A DNA stretch of 64,000 nucleotides from Clostridiales bacterium. Its GTDB lineage: Bacteria; Bacillota; Clostridia; Christensenellales; Aristaeellaceae. The stretch covers positions 6,633 to 70,632 of the forward strand of contig SFJH01000007.1 in the NCBI GenBank assembly GCA_004555155.1, given 5' to 3'. The position numbers were made by a program, and so were the translations under genes. This document shows positions 24,557 through 33,906 of the stretch, piece after piece. The notes under the pieces are model-generated. The model was not told where the DNA came from and made no database searches. It saw only the letters and a list, made by a program, of their open reading frames with translations. Within the stretch, counting starts at the first letter, position 1, and each line of letters begins with the position of its first letter.

Positions 24557-25501
24557 TCATTCGACTGCGCCGAAGCGCGTGCCAATTTCGATCTTCTTTC
24601 CCATCAGATAGGCCTTCGCCGTCATGCGCCTGGCGTTGGGCGCCTGAATCTCCAGAAGCTCCAGACATCCCGCGCCGCAGGCCACGATCAGCCCCGCCTT
24701 CGCGCCGGAGGCAATCACCGTGCCGGGCGCGGCGTCGGTTTCCGCCTCCACCGGCTGCGCCAGATAGACCTTCAGCCGTCCGGCAGCATAATCCGTATAG
24801 GCGCAGGGCCACGGATTCAGTCCGCGCACCTGACAGGCGATCTCCTCCGCCGGGCGCGTCCAGTCGATCTCGCCCATCTCGCGGGTCAGCATCGGCTCGT
24901 AGGTCGAAGCGGCCTCGTCCTGGGGGATCGGCCTGATTTCGCCGCCGAGATACTTCTCCAGCGTCTCCGCCAGCAGCTTGCCGCCCATGTCGGCCAGGCG
25001 CACCGTCAGCTCGCCGGCGGTCTCCAGCGCGCCGATCTCGGTCTCGGCCTTCAGGAGCATGTCGCCGGTATCGATGCCGCGCGCCGTGAGCATGGTGGTC
25101 ACGCCGGCGGTTTTCTCGCCCTGGAGGATACACCAGTTGATCGGCGCGGAGCCGCGATGTCTGGGCAGCAGCGACGCATGTACGTTCACCACGCCGTGGC
25201 GCGGAATATCCAGAATCTCCTGGGTCAGGATCTGACCGAACGCCGCCGTGACGATCACGTCCGGCTGCAGCGCCTTCAGCTGCGCCACGCCCTCGGGCGT
25301 CTTGACCTTCTCAAACTGGAACACCTCGCAGCCGCGCTCCAGCGCCCTGACCTTCACCGGACACGCCGTCAGCCGGTTGCCGCGCCCTGCGGGCCGGTCG
25401 GGCTGGGTGAATACGCCCGCAACCTCATAGCCTGCATCCAGCAGCGCGTTCAGCGACGGCACCGCGAATTCAGGCGTTCCCATAAACACAACTCTCGTCA
25501 T
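24557..25501 (-). CDS. fmt: Methionyl-tRNA formyltransferase
   Basis: A 314-residue enzyme that formylates initiator Met-tRNA using 10-formyl-tetrahydrofolate. N-terminal VVFMGTPEFAVPSLNAL, the catalytic region SLLPRHRGSAPINWCILQGE, and GIDTGDML are standard. The C-terminal OB-fold domain starts near EEIACQVRGLNPWP. The ATG at 25501 overlaps the deformylase stop by 4 bases and is preceded by GGGGGAGG. The def-fmt pair supplies and removes the formyl group. Confidence 0.97.
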   Translation of the reverse strand: MTRVVFMGTPEFAVPSLNALLDAGYEVAGVFTQPDRPAGRGNRLTACPVKVRALERGCEVFQFEKVKTPEGVAQLKALQPDVIVTAAFGQILTQEILDIPRHGVVNVHASLLPRHRGSAPINWCILQGEKTAGVTTMLTARGIDTGDMLLKAETEIGALETAGELTVRLADMGGKLLAETLEKYLGGEIRPIPQDEAASTYEPMLTREMGEIDWTRPAEEIACQVRGLNPWPCAYTDYAAGRLKVYLAQPVEAETDAAPGTVIASGAKAGLIVACGAGCLELLEIQAPNARRMTAKAYLMGKKIEIGTRFGAVE

Positions 25502-25986
25502 GCGCGTTCCTCCCCCTTGACCTGGGAATAGCGGTCGCTGACGTCCTCGATCATCCTGTCGACGTACACCACGCCGTCCAGATGGTCGATTTCATGGCAC
25601 AGCGCCCGGGCCAGGAAGTCCTCGCCCGTGATCTCGATCTCCTCGCCCGCGCGGTTCCGCGCCCGCACCGTCACCTTTTCGGGGCGCTCCACGGTGCCGC
25701 AGCGGTCGGGCACGGACAGGCAGCTCTCCACGCCGACCACCTTGCCCTCGGCCGCGACGATCTCGGGATTCACCAGCTCGATCAGCCCGTCGCCCACGTC
25801 GATGGTCACGACCCGCCGGAGGATGCCCACCTGCGGCGCAGCCAGTCCCGCGCCGTTGGCGGCGTACATGGTCTCGGCCATATCGTCCAGCAGCGCGCCC
25901 AGCTTTTCATCGAAGCGCTCCACCGCCCGCGCGTGTCCGCGCAGCACGTCGCTCTCTCCCAGCGTCACAATCTTCCGCTTCGCCAT
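25498..25986 (-). CDS. def: Peptide deformylase, first of a tandem pair
   Basis: A 162-residue metalloenzyme that removes formyl from nascent proteins. Motif 1 GAGLAAPQVGI (near 47), motif 2 VESCLSVP and motif 3 CHEIDHLDGV are present. The usual EGCLS is ESCLS here, a Gly-to-Ser change beside the metal-binding Cys; activity may be altered but metal ligands (Cys, two His) and Glu remain. The ATG at 25986 uses a GAGGAG site in the end of the upstream def. About 60% of residues match the neighbour by eye, so a tandem duplication is likely. Confidence 0.94.
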   Translation of the reverse strand: MAKRKIVTLGESDVLRGHARAVERFDEKLGALLDDMAETMYAANGAGLAAPQVGILRRVVTIDVGDGLIELVNPEIVAAEGKVVGVESCLSVPDRCGTVERPEKVTVRARNRAGEEIEITGEDFLARALCHEIDHLDGVVYVDRMIEDVSDRYSQVKGEERA

Positions 25987-25989
25987 CGG

Positions 25990-26472
25990 TTACTCCTCGT
26001 CTTCCTCGTCCTCGGTCTGATCGGTCACGTCCTCGATCATCTTGTCGACGTACACCACGCCGTCGAGATGGTCGATCTCGTGGCACAGGCACACCGCCAG
26101 CAGACCGTCGGCCTCCAGCCGGATCTCCTTGCCGTTGCGGTTCTGCGCGGCGACCACCACGCGCTCCGGGCGCTCCACGGTGCCGCGCCGGCCGGGCACG
26201 GACAGACAGCCCTCGGTGCCGACCACCGCGCCCTCGGTTTCGAGAATCTCCGGATTGACCAGCTCGATCAGCCCGTCGCCCACGTCGATGGTCACCACGC
26301 GCTTGAGTATGCCCACCTGCGGCGCGGCCAGACCCACGCCGTCGGCCTTGTACATCGTCTCGGCCATGTCGTCCAGCAGCGTGCGCAGGCGCTTGTCAAA
26401 AACATCCACCCGGCGCGCGCGCTTGCGAAGCACCTCGTCCTCACCCAGAACCACGATTTTACGAATTGCCAT
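25990..26472 (-). CDS. def: Peptide deformylase, second of a tandem pair
   Basis: A 160-residue deformylase with fully canonical motifs: GVGLAAPQVGI, TEGCLSVPG and CHEIDHLDGV. The C-terminus is unusually acidic (TDQTEDEEDEE). It lies 3 bases before the other copy and 19 bases after priA, and is probably the ancestral gene because its catalytic motifs are intact. The ATG at 26472 follows GGGAGAGAAAGAGCA. Bacillus has a single def at this operon position. Confidence 0.95.
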   Translation of the reverse strand: MAIRKIVVLGEDEVLRKRARRVDVFDKRLRTLLDDMAETMYKADGVGLAAPQVGILKRVVTIDVGDGLIELVNPEILETEGAVVGTEGCLSVPGRRGTVERPERVVVAAQNRNGKEIRLEADGLLAVCLCHEIDHLDGVVYVDKMIEDVTDQTEDEEDEE

Positions 26473-26491
26473 TGCTCTTTCTCTCCCTCAT

Positions 26492-28717
26492 TCAGAAAAG
26501 GTTGGAAGGATTGATCTCCAGCTCCGCCTGAACCTCCGGCGGCGCGCCGTCGGCCAGCGCCTGCATCTCCCGGCTCACGCCCTCGAGATCTCCCTTGAAG
26601 TACATCTTCAGAAACACCTGCCAGCGGGAAAGTCCCCGCAGCAGCTTGATCGGCGCTTCCGTGGCGCGCATCTGCACCACGTCCTGCCGCATGCCGCTTT
26701 CATCGATATAGGCGTTCAATTTCTCCTCCGCTCTCTCGGCGGCGGTCTTCGCCTGCCCGGGATCCTTCGCGCTGTACACGATGCGCGCGATCACGGTAAA
26801 CGGCGGGTACAGCGCCCGGCGGCGAAACGCGCTCTCCTGATGGTAGAACGCCCGATAATCCTGCGCCGCAGCCAGCCTGACGCCGTAGTGATCCGGCTCA
26901 TAGGTCTGCACGATCACCCTTCCGGGATCGTCCGCGCGGCCCGCGCGGCCCGCCACCTGCGTGATCAGCTGGAACGTGCGCTCCACGCTGCGGTAGTCCG
27001 GCAGGTTCAGCGTCATGTCCGCCGCCACCACGCCCACCAGCGTCACATGGGGAAAGTCCAGTCCCTTCGCGATCATCTGGGTGCCGATCATCACGTTGGC
27101 GTCGCCGCTGCGAAAGCGCTCCAGCAGCTTCTCATGGGCGTCCTTCTCCCGGGTGGTGTCCACGTCCACGCGCACCGTGCGCGCATCCGGGAACAGCCGG
27201 TTCACTTCCTCCTGCACCTTCTGGGTGCCCGCGCCGAAGTATTTGATGTAGCGGCTGCCACACTTGGGGCAGGTCTTCGGCGGCGGAAGCTCGCTTCCGC
27301 AATAGTGGCACCGGAGCACGTTTTCCGACTGATGATAGGTCATGGACACGTCGCACTGGCCGCACTTGACCACATACCCACAGGCGCGGCAGGACACGAA
27401 CGTGCTGTGCCCGCGCCGGTTGATGAACAGCACCGCCTGCTTGCCCGAATCCAGGCACTCCCGCAGCGCCGCGGACAGCTTCGCCGAGAAGATCGAGTGG
27501 TTGCCCCGCTCGAACTCGCCGCGCATGTCCACCAGCTCCACCTCGGGCAGCGGTCTGCCCTTCACCCGCTCGCGCAGCTCGATCAGCGTCAGCGCGTTCT
27601 CCTTCCGCACGCCGGGCATGGCCCGCATGTAGCTGGAAATGGAGGGGGTCGCGCTGCCCAGCAGCAGCACGCCGCCATGCTTCTCCGCCCGCCGCCAGGC
27701 GATCTCCCGCGCGTCGTAGCGGGGACGCTTGTCGGACTGATAGCTGCTCTCGTGCTCCTCGTCCACCACAATCGCGCCGATGTTCTCGAGCGGCGCGAAC
27801 ACCGCGCTGCGCGCGCCGATGACCACCCGCGCTTCGCCGAAGCGGATTCTGCGCCACTCGTCGTAGCGCTCGCCGACGGACAGCCGCGAGTGCAGCACCG
27901 CCGCGTCCGCGCCGAACCGCGCATGCAGCCACGACACCATCTGCGGCGTCAGCGCGATCTCCGGCACCAGCACGATGGCGGTCTTCCCCAGCTCCAGCGC
28001 CCGCCGGATCAGCCGGATGTAGACCTCGGTCTTGCCGCTGCCGGTGACGCCGTTGAGCAGAAACCGCCCGCCGCCGCGCTCCAGCGCGTCCGTCAGTTCG
28101 GCCACCGCCCGCCTCTGGCCGGGCATCAGCACCGGATCCTGCGTCCGCTCCTCACGCTTCAGCGCGGTGGGCGTGCGCCTCGTCTCCTGGTTCACGATCA
28201 CGGCCGCGCCCTTCTCCACCAGTCCCTTCAGGGCCGATGGCGAGAGTCCCGCCGCGTCCAGATCGCCCTGCTGCAGCCGGCGCAGCAGCTCAATCTGCGC
28301 CTTTGCGCGCCGGTTTTCCTCAATGAACTTCTCCGCCTGCCCGTCCGTCAGCAGCAGATGGGCCACGCGCCGGGTGCGTGCGCGCACCCGATCGCCGCGC
28401 ATCTGCGCGGGAATCATCAGCCGCAGCGCGTCCACCAGATTGCACAGATAGCGCTCGTGCATCCACACCGCCAACTCCAGAAGCTCCGGCAGGATCACGG
28501 GATAGTCCCACACCGCGCGCCGAACCGCCTTCACCTTCTCCGGCGGCAGGTCACAGTGATCCTTCATGGAGACGACAAAGCCCTCCAGCGATCTCGGCCC
28601 GAAGGGCACCTCCACCTGCCAGCCCTCGCCGATCTCCATGCCCTCGGGCACGGAATAGGTAAACAGCCTGTCCACCGCGCCGGCCGACAGGTCGACGATG
28701 ATCTCCGCGTAGCGCAT
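26492..28717 (-). CDS. priA: Primosomal protein N' (replication restart helicase)
   Basis: A 741-residue 3'-5' DNA helicase that reloads the replisome at stalled forks. The N-terminal DNA-binding domain (RYAEIIVDLSAGAVDRLFTYSVP) is followed by the Walker A GVTGSGKTEVYIRLI near residue 235, DEEH (IVVDEEHESSY) and motif GSATPS. A zinc-binding insert has paired cysteines (SCRACGYVVKCGQC, CHYCGSE, CPKCGS), then QMIAKGLDFPHV and QVAGRAGR. The ATG at 28717 shares one base with the coaBC stop (TGATG). The open frame extends far upstream, but residues before this Met are opposite-frame coaBC sequence and are not used. Confidence 0.96.
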   Translation of the reverse strand: MRYAEIIVDLSAGAVDRLFTYSVPEGMEIGEGWQVEVPFGPRSLEGFVVSMKDHCDLPPEKVKAVRRAVWDYPVILPELLELAVWMHERYLCNLVDALRLMIPAQMRGDRVRARTRRVAHLLLTDGQAEKFIEENRRAKAQIELLRRLQQGDLDAAGLSPSALKGLVEKGAAVIVNQETRRTPTALKREERTQDPVLMPGQRRAVAELTDALERGGGRFLLNGVTGSGKTEVYIRLIRRALELGKTAIVLVPEIALTPQMVSWLHARFGADAAVLHSRLSVGERYDEWRRIRFGEARVVIGARSAVFAPLENIGAIVVDEEHESSYQSDKRPRYDAREIAWRRAEKHGGVLLLGSATPSISSYMRAMPGVRKENALTLIELRERVKGRPLPEVELVDMRGEFERGNHSIFSAKLSAALRECLDSGKQAVLFINRRGHSTFVSCRACGYVVKCGQCDVSMTYHQSENVLRCHYCGSELPPPKTCPKCGSRYIKYFGAGTQKVQEEVNRLFPDARTVRVDVDTTREKDAHEKLLERFRSGDANVMIGTQMIAKGLDFPHVTLVGVVAADMTLNLPDYRSVERTFQLITQVAGRAGRADDPGRVIVQTYEPDHYGVRLAAAQDYRAFYHQESAFRRRALYPPFTVIARIVYSAKDPGQAKTAAERAEEKLNAYIDESGMRQDVVQMRATEAPIKLLRGLSRWQVFLKMYFKGDLEGVSREMQALADGAPPEVQAELEINPSNLF

Positions 28718-29913
28718 CACGCGTTCTCCATGAGCGCCCGCACGCGGTCGAGGATGGCGTCGGCCACCGCGCGCTTGCTCTGCTTCGGCAGGGGCGCAAG
28801 GCCGTCCCGCGTCACCAGCGTCACGATGTTCGTGTCCGCGCCGAAGCCCGCGCCGGGGCGGGTCACGTCGTTGGCCACCACCAGGTCGGCGTTCTTCCGA
28901 ACCAGTTTGCCCCGGGCGTTGTCCTCCACGTCGTTGGTCTCGGCGGCGAAGGCCACCAGCACCTGACCGGGGCGCTTGCGGCGGCCCAGCTCGGCGGCGA
29001 CGTCCGTGGTGGGCACGAGCTTGAGCGACATCTCGTCGCCGGTCTTCTTGATCTTCTTCTCCGCCACGGTTTCCGGCGTGAAATCCGCAGGCGCAGCGGC
29101 CTGAATGACCGCGTCCATCTCCGACGCGCGCGCGAGCACCGCCTCGCACAGCTGAGCGGAGCTTTCGATCTTCACCAGCTCCGCGCCCTTCGGCGCGTCC
29201 AGCTCCACCGGGCCGGACACCAGCGTGACGATCGCGCCCCGTGCGACGGCAGCCTCCGCGATGGCGTAGCCCATCTTTCCGGTGGATCGATTGGTGATAT
29301 ACCGCACGGGATCGATCCGCTCCACCGTCGGCCCGGCGGTCACCAGCACGCGCCGCCCCTCCAGATCCCTGACCGACGGATTCAGCAGCGCGTCGAGCGC
29401 GTCGACAATCTGCGCGGGCTCGGACATGCGGCCCACGTCGGCGTCGCCGCAGGCCAAAACGCCGGACTCGGGGCCGACGAAGGTCACGCCGCGCTCCGCC
29501 AGCGTCTTCACATTCGCCTGCGTCGCCGGATTCTTCCACATCGCGGTGTTCATCGCAGGGGCGGCCAGCACCGGCGCCGTGGCCGCCAGCAGCGTGGTGG
29601 ACAGCAGCTCGTCGGCGATGCCCGCGGCCATCTTGGCCAGGATGTTGGCCGTTGCGGGGGCGATCACCACCGCGTCCGCCCACTTGGCCAGCGCCACGTG
29701 CTCGATTTCAAATTTCCGGTCGAAGGCGTCGGTATAGGCGGGATTGCCGCTGAGGGTCTCGAAGGTCAGCGGGGGCACGAATTCGCAGGCGTGCTTCGTC
29801 AGCACCACCCGCACCTGCGCGCCGCGCTTCTTCAGACGGCTCACCAGATCGCAGGCCTTGTAGGCGGCGATGCCGCCGCTCACCCCCAGTACGATTCGCT
29901 TCTCCTTCAGCAT
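28717..29913 (-). CDS. coaBC: Phosphopantothenoylcysteine decarboxylase / phosphopantothenate-cysteine ligase
   Basis: A 398-residue bifunctional coenzyme A biosynthesis enzyme. The N-terminal flavin-dependent CoaC domain shows LGVSGGIAAYKACDLVSRL, the decarboxylase region around VIAPATANILAKMA, and PAMNTAMW. The CoaB ligase domain begins near RRVLVTAGPTVERIDPVRYI with ITNRSTGKMG. The start at 29913 (MLKEKRIVLG) has GGAGGCGAAGG upstream; the in-frame ATG at 29961 has none. Lies between rpoZ and priA, the conserved order. Confidence 0.97.
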   Translation of the reverse strand: MLKEKRIVLGVSGGIAAYKACDLVSRLKKRGAQVRVVLTKHACEFVPPLTFETLSGNPAYTDAFDRKFEIEHVALAKWADAVVIAPATANILAKMAAGIADELLSTTLLAATAPVLAAPAMNTAMWKNPATQANVKTLAERGVTFVGPESGVLACGDADVGRMSEPAQIVDALDALLNPSVRDLEGRRVLVTAGPTVERIDPVRYITNRSTGKMGYAIAEAAVARGAIVTLVSGPVELDAPKGAELVKIESSAQLCEAVLARASEMDAVIQAAAPADFTPETVAEKKIKKTGDEMSLKLVPTTDVAAELGRRKRPGQVLVAFAAETNDVEDNARGKLVRKNADLVVANDVTRPGAGFGADTNIVTLVTRDGLAPLPKQSKRAVADAILDRVRALMENA

Positions 29914-30041
29914 ACCTTCGCCTCCAAACCGTTTTTTCAGCGTTTCCAAGTAGCACAACAAGCGAAAACCGATTCTTTGAGCCGCAAAAAATCGGATTTT
30001 CGCCGTCGTTATGCACTATTTACGGATATAAACCCCTCTCA

Positions 30042-30257
30042 TCAGAGCTCCGCGGGATTCTCTTCCTCCCGGGTGTAGGTGATGAGGCCGCGATTGATCT
30101 CCTCAATCGCGATGGTCAGGGGCTTGATCTCCTTGGTATCGATCAGGGGCATGCTGCCTCCGATCAGTTCGCGGGCGCGCTTGGAGGCCTCCACGGCCAG
30201 CGTATAGCGGCAGTCCACCTTTTCCAGCAGCTCGCCAATGGGCGGATCGATCATCAT
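30042..30257 (-). CDS. rpoZ: RNA polymerase omega subunit
   Basis: A 71-residue subunit that assists RNA polymerase assembly. DCRYTLAVEASKRARELI is the conserved helix that contacts the beta-prime subunit. AAGGAGGAAACGCACT precedes the ATG at 30257; a second ATG follows directly at 30254. Fifty-three bases separate it from gmk. The 128 bases after it (29914-30041) hold an imperfect AT-rich inverted repeat (CGAAAA...TTTTCG) but no clear terminator. Confidence 0.93.
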   Translation of the reverse strand: MMIDPPIGELLEKVDCRYTLAVEASKRARELIGGSMPLIDTKEIKPLTIAIEEINRGLITYTREEENPAEL

Positions 30258-30310
30258 AGTGCGTTTCCTCCTTGCAAATCAATATGAAGCCCTTCCGGGC
30301 GTGAGCCATC

Positions 30311-30949
30311 TTATTTCAGCAGAGATTCGGACAGGCTGTCCAGGAAGCCGATGCGGTTTTTCTTCTCCAGCCGCTTGGCGGTAATGATGGCGTACAGCTC
30401 GTCCACAGCGATCTCCAGCGCGTTGGACACGTCGTCCCAGTCCTGATGGACGATCACGTAGTCGTACTGATACGCGGTGTTGACCTCCCGGGCCACGTTG
30501 CCCAGGCGCACGCGGATGGACTCCTCGGTCTCGGTGCCGCGGTTGCGCAGGCGCTTCTCCAGATTCTCGCGGCTGGGCGGGCAGATGAACACGCCCGTCG
30601 CGTCGGGATTCTGCTTGAGCACCTGCAGGCAGCCCTGCACGTCGATTTCGAGAATCAGGTCGCGGCCCGCGTTCAGGCCCTCCTCCACGGCGGACTTCAG
30701 CGTGCCGTAGCGGTTCTGGTGCACGTGCGCCCATTCGTAGAAGGCGTTCTGGTCGATCAGCTCCTGGAAGCGCTCTTCAGTGACAAAGTGATAGCTGACG
30801 CCGTTGATCTCGCCTTCGCGAGGGGCACGCGTCGTGCAGGACACGGACAGTCCAACGTCGGAATGCTTCTTCAGCAGCGCCTTGACAATCTCGGACTTGC
30901 CGGCGCCTGCGGGACCGGAGACCACAAACAGCTTTCCACGATTCGCCAT
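30311..30949 (-). CDS. gmk: Guanylate kinase
   Basis: A 212-residue enzyme phosphorylating GMP to GDP. The P-loop is VVSGPAGAGKSEIVKALL. GMP-binding residues lie in SVSCTTRAPREGEINGVSYHFV, and DLILEIDVQGCLQVL matches the family. The ATG at 30949 has only a weak GAGATGTG ribosome site and starts 25 bases after yicC. The remA/ylzA gene that usually sits between yicC and gmk in Bacillus is absent. Confidence 0.96.
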   Translation of the reverse strand: MANRGKLFVVSGPAGAGKSEIVKALLKKHSDVGLSVSCTTRAPREGEINGVSYHFVTEERFQELIDQNAFYEWAHVHQNRYGTLKSAVEEGLNAGRDLILEIDVQGCLQVLKQNPDATGVFICPPSRENLEKRLRNRGTETEESIRVRLGNVAREVNTAYQYDYVIVHQDWDDVSNALEIAVDELYAIITAKRLEKKNRIGFLDSLSESLLK

Positions 30950-30974
30950 GGGGAATCACATCTCGCTTTCGTTT

Positions 30975-31844
30975 TTATTCGACATTCTGCAGCTGCTCGC
31001 GCAGCTTTTCGATTTCGGCCTTGCAGTCCACCGCCAGGCGCGTAATCGGAATATCCTGAGACTTTGAGGAGATGGTGTTGACCTCGCGATTGAGCTCCTG
31101 CACCAGGAAATCCAGCCGCCGGCCGATGGGCTCGCTCCTGACGAAGCACTCCCTGAGCTGCTGAATGTGGCTGTGCAGCCGGACGGTCTCCTCGGCGATG
31201 GCGCTGCGGTCGGCCATGACGGCCACCTCGGTCAGCAGACGGGTCTCGTCCACGTTCTGGCCGATCAGCTCCTCGATGCTCGCGCGCAGTCGGGCGGTGT
31301 ATTCAGCCACGGTCTGGGGATAGCGGGCCTCGATCTGCCCCGTCATCTCCTCGATGGCGTCCACCTTGCGGTTCAGATCGGCGGCCATCTCCACACCCTC
31401 GCGCTCGCGCATGGCCACCAGCGCGTCCAGCGCCTGAGCAAGCGTCTGCTTCAAGAGCGCGCGCAGCGCCTCCTGATCCTCCTCGCCCTCGGTGATCACC
31501 ATCACGTCGGGCATGCGGGCGACGCTCATCAGCGTCCGGTCGTCCCGGAGGCCGGCGTCCGCCACGGTATCCAGCGCGGCGGCATAGGCGTCGAACAGCG
31601 CGCGGTCGACGGTCACCTGCTTCGCGTCGGAGCGCAGATTGCGGTAGGTCATGAAGACGTCCACATGGCCCCGGGCCAGCCGCGCGCCGATCAGCTTGCG
31701 CGCGTCGTCCTCCAGAAACATCAGGTTCCGGGGCATCCGGAACGAGAGGTCGAGGAACCGGTGGTTCACCGATTTGAGTTCAATCGAAAGCTGGCGGCCG
31801 TCGACTTCACACATCGCGCGGCCATAACCGGTCATACTGAGCAT
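30975..31844 (-). CDS. yicC: YicC family endoribonuclease
   Basis: A 289-residue YicC/YloC protein; family members are endoribonucleases. The N-terminus MLSMTGYGRAMCEVDGRQLS and the segment SVNHRFLDLSFRMP are diagnostic, as is the C-terminal DFLVQELNREVNTISSKSQD. The start at 31844 has GGAGG 8-9 bases upstream; the in-frame ATG at 31859 lies over that site. First gene of the housekeeping operon running to rpe, with a TATAAT element at 31877. Confidence 0.93.
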   Translation of the reverse strand: MLSMTGYGRAMCEVDGRQLSIELKSVNHRFLDLSFRMPRNLMFLEDDARKLIGARLARGHVDVFMTYRNLRSDAKQVTVDRALFDAYAAALDTVADAGLRDDRTLMSVARMPDVMVITEGEEDQEALRALLKQTLAQALDALVAMREREGVEMAADLNRKVDAIEEMTGQIEARYPQTVAEYTARLRASIEELIGQNVDETRLLTEVAVMADRSAIAEETVRLHSHIQQLRECFVRSEPIGRRLDFLVQELNREVNTISSKSQDIPITRLAVDCKAEIEKLREQLQNVE

Positions 31845-31876
31845 CCTGTGCGCCTCCACATCATTCTCCGACAGTA

Positions 31877-31882
31877 ATTATA
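31877..31882 (-). promoter_or_regulatory. Probable -10 element of the yicC-rpe operon
   Basis: Minus-strand TATAAT 33 bases upstream of yicC. The -35 at 17 bases is poor (ATGCAA), and an AACGGG/CCCGTT inverted repeat overlaps it, possibly the weak terminator of ligA. Confidence 0.5.
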
Positions 31883-31934
31883 ACACAACGGGCAGTGTTT
31901 TGCATCCCGTTCACAAAATTTAATGCCCGATGAT

Positions 31935-33902
31935 TCACACCCGGCCGAGCCGGCGCAGAAATTCCTCCTCGCCGATCACCGGCACGCCCAGCGCCTGGGC
32001 CTTGGTCAGCTTGCTGCCCGCGGCCTCTCCGGCCACCACCAGCGAGGTCTTCTTCGAAACGCTGCCCGCCGCCTTGCCGCCTGCGGCGCGAATGGCCTCC
32101 TCGGCCTGGGCGCGGGACAGTTGCTCCAGCGTGCCCGTGACCACCACGGTCATGCCCTCGAACGCGCCGCCCTCCGCGCGGGCCTTCGGCGCTTCGGGCC
32201 GCACGCCCGCCGCCAGCAGCGCATCCACCAGCCGCGCGTTCGCCGGATCCGCAAAGAAGCCCAGGATGGAATCCGCCACGATCTCGCCCACGTCGTCCAT
32301 CGCCACCAGCTCGTCCCGCGCCGCGCTGCGGAGCGCTTCGACGGAGCCGAACCGCTCCGCCAGATCCCGGGCGGTCTTCACGCCCACGTTGGGAATGCCG
32401 ATGGCGTGGATGAACGCGCCCAGCGGCCGGGTTTTGCTGGCCCCGATCGCCCTGACGAGGTTCTCCGCCTTCTTCTCTCCGAAGCGCTCCAGGCCGGTCA
32501 GCCGGTCCGCCGTCAGCGAATAGAGCTGGTCGGCCTCTTGCAGAAGCCCGGCGTCCACCAGCTGCGCCGCGGTCTTTTCGGAGAACGTGTCGATGTCCAT
32601 AGCGTCGCGGCTGGCGAAATGGCTCAGGCGCATCACGATCTGGGGCTTGCAGCCGTCCCGGTTCGGGCAGAACAGATGCGCGCCGCGCTCCTCCAGCGCC
32701 GTGCCGCAGGACGGACAGAACTCCGGCTTGACGACGTCGCGCTCGCCCTCCACGAACTCGTCCACGCGGCCCATGATCTCGGGGATCACCTCGTTGGAGC
32801 GGCGGATCCACACCCGCGCGCCGATGCGCACGCGCTTGCGCTGGATGTCCGTCCAGTTGTTGAGCGTCGCCCGCCGCACCGTCGCGCCGGCCAGCTCCAC
32901 CGGCTCCACGTGGGCCAGCGGCGTCAGCTTGCCCGTGCGGCCGATCTGCCAGGTCACGTCGGTCAGCAGCGACGTGGCCTCCTCGGCCTCGAACTTGTAT
33001 GCCACCGCCCAGCGCGGGAACTTGTCGGTGTAGCCCAGCGCTTCGCGGGTGGCAAAATCGCAGATCTTGATCACCGCGCCGTCGATCATGTAGTCCAGCC
33101 CGCCGCGGGACTCCTCGATCCCATGCACCGCCGCGACGGCCTTTTCCAGAGAATCGCAGTAGATCTCGCACGCCGAGGTCGGGAAGCGGTTCTCCCGGAG
33201 GAAGTCCATCATCTCCCGCTGGGAGGCGAAGCTCCGGCCCTCGATATAGCCCACGTCGTAGAAGCAGGCATCCAGCCGGCGCGACGCGGTGACCGCGGGG
33301 TCCAGATTGCGCAGCGCGCCCGCCGCAGCATTGCGGGGATTCTTCAGCGGCTCCTTCGCCGTTTTGTTGTATTCCTCCAGCGCGGAGATGCGCATGAAGC
33401 CCTCGCCGTGCACCTCCATGCGCCCCTTGAAGGGAATGCTCAGCGGAATGGAGCGGATGGTCATGGCCTGGGCCAGGATCTCCTCGCCGGTCACGCCGTT
33501 GCCGCGGGTGGCCGCGCCCACGAGCCGGCCGTCCTCATAGGTCAGGTTCACGGTCAGGCCGTCGAACTTGTGCTCGACGACGTACTCCGGCTTCGGCAGT
33601 CCCGCGTCCTTCATCAGCTTCTCCGCGCGGGCGGCCCAGTCCTCCAGCTCGCCGATGGACTGCGCCTTGCCCATGCTCCACAGCCGGGCCAGGTGGGTGT
33701 GGGGCTCGAAGCCCGAAAGCACCTCGCCGCCCACGCGGCGCGTGGGCGAATCGGGCAGCCGCTCGCCGGTCTGCTTCTCCAGCGCGGTCAGTTCGTCGTA
33801 CATCGCGTCCCACTCCCTGTCGGAAATCGTGGGCGCGTCCAGCGTATAGTACTGATAGGCCGTCTCGTTCAGCCGGTCCACCAGCTCGCGCATGCGGTTC
33901 AT
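31935..33902 (-). CDS. ligA: NAD-dependent DNA ligase
   Basis: A 655-residue replicative DNA ligase. Domain order: Ia NAD-binding segment with YYTLDAPTISDREWD, nucleotidyltransferase with the adenylated Lys in EHKFDGLTVN (near 108), OB fold, four-Cys zinc finger (CPSCGTALEERGAHLFC...C), helix-hairpin-helix repeats, and a C-terminal BRCT domain from about 580 (GMTVVVTGTLEQLSRAQAEE). The ATG at 33902 uses GGAGG in the end of pcrA, 4 bases upstream. Last gene of yerC-pcrA-ligA, the order known from Bacillus (without pcrB). Confidence 0.97.
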   Translation of the reverse strand: MNRMRELVDRLNETAYQYYTLDAPTISDREWDAMYDELTALEKQTGERLPDSPTRRVGGEVLSGFEPHTHLARLWSMGKAQSIGELEDWAARAEKLMKDAGLPKPEYVVEHKFDGLTVNLTYEDGRLVGAATRGNGVTGEEILAQAMTIRSIPLSIPFKGRMEVHGEGFMRISALEEYNKTAKEPLKNPRNAAAGALRNLDPAVTASRRLDACFYDVGYIEGRSFASQREMMDFLRENRFPTSACEIYCDSLEKAVAAVHGIEESRGGLDYMIDGAVIKICDFATREALGYTDKFPRWAVAYKFEAEEATSLLTDVTWQIGRTGKLTPLAHVEPVELAGATVRRATLNNWTDIQRKRVRIGARVWIRRSNEVIPEIMGRVDEFVEGERDVVKPEFCPSCGTALEERGAHLFCPNRDGCKPQIVMRLSHFASRDAMDIDTFSEKTAAQLVDAGLLQEADQLYSLTADRLTGLERFGEKKAENLVRAIGASKTRPLGAFIHAIGIPNVGVKTARDLAERFGSVEALRSAARDELVAMDDVGEIVADSILGFFADPANARLVDALLAAGVRPEAPKARAEGGAFEGMTVVVTGTLEQLSRAQAEEAIRAAGGKAAGSVSKKTSLVVAGEAAGSKLTKAQALGVPVIGEEEFLRRLGRV

Positions 33903-33906
33903 ATGC

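Noticed and set aside
23992..24585. A 197-codon minus-strand frame overlapping the 5' part of rsmB
   Set aside because: It is out of frame with rsmB, begins inside fmt, and has no family match; the rsmB frame has the ribosome site and conserved sequence.
28718..29683. Upstream in-frame extension of priA to a 1063-codon protein
   Set aside because: That part is an off-frame reading of coaBC; the conserved PriA N-terminus begins at the ATG overlapping the coaBC stop.
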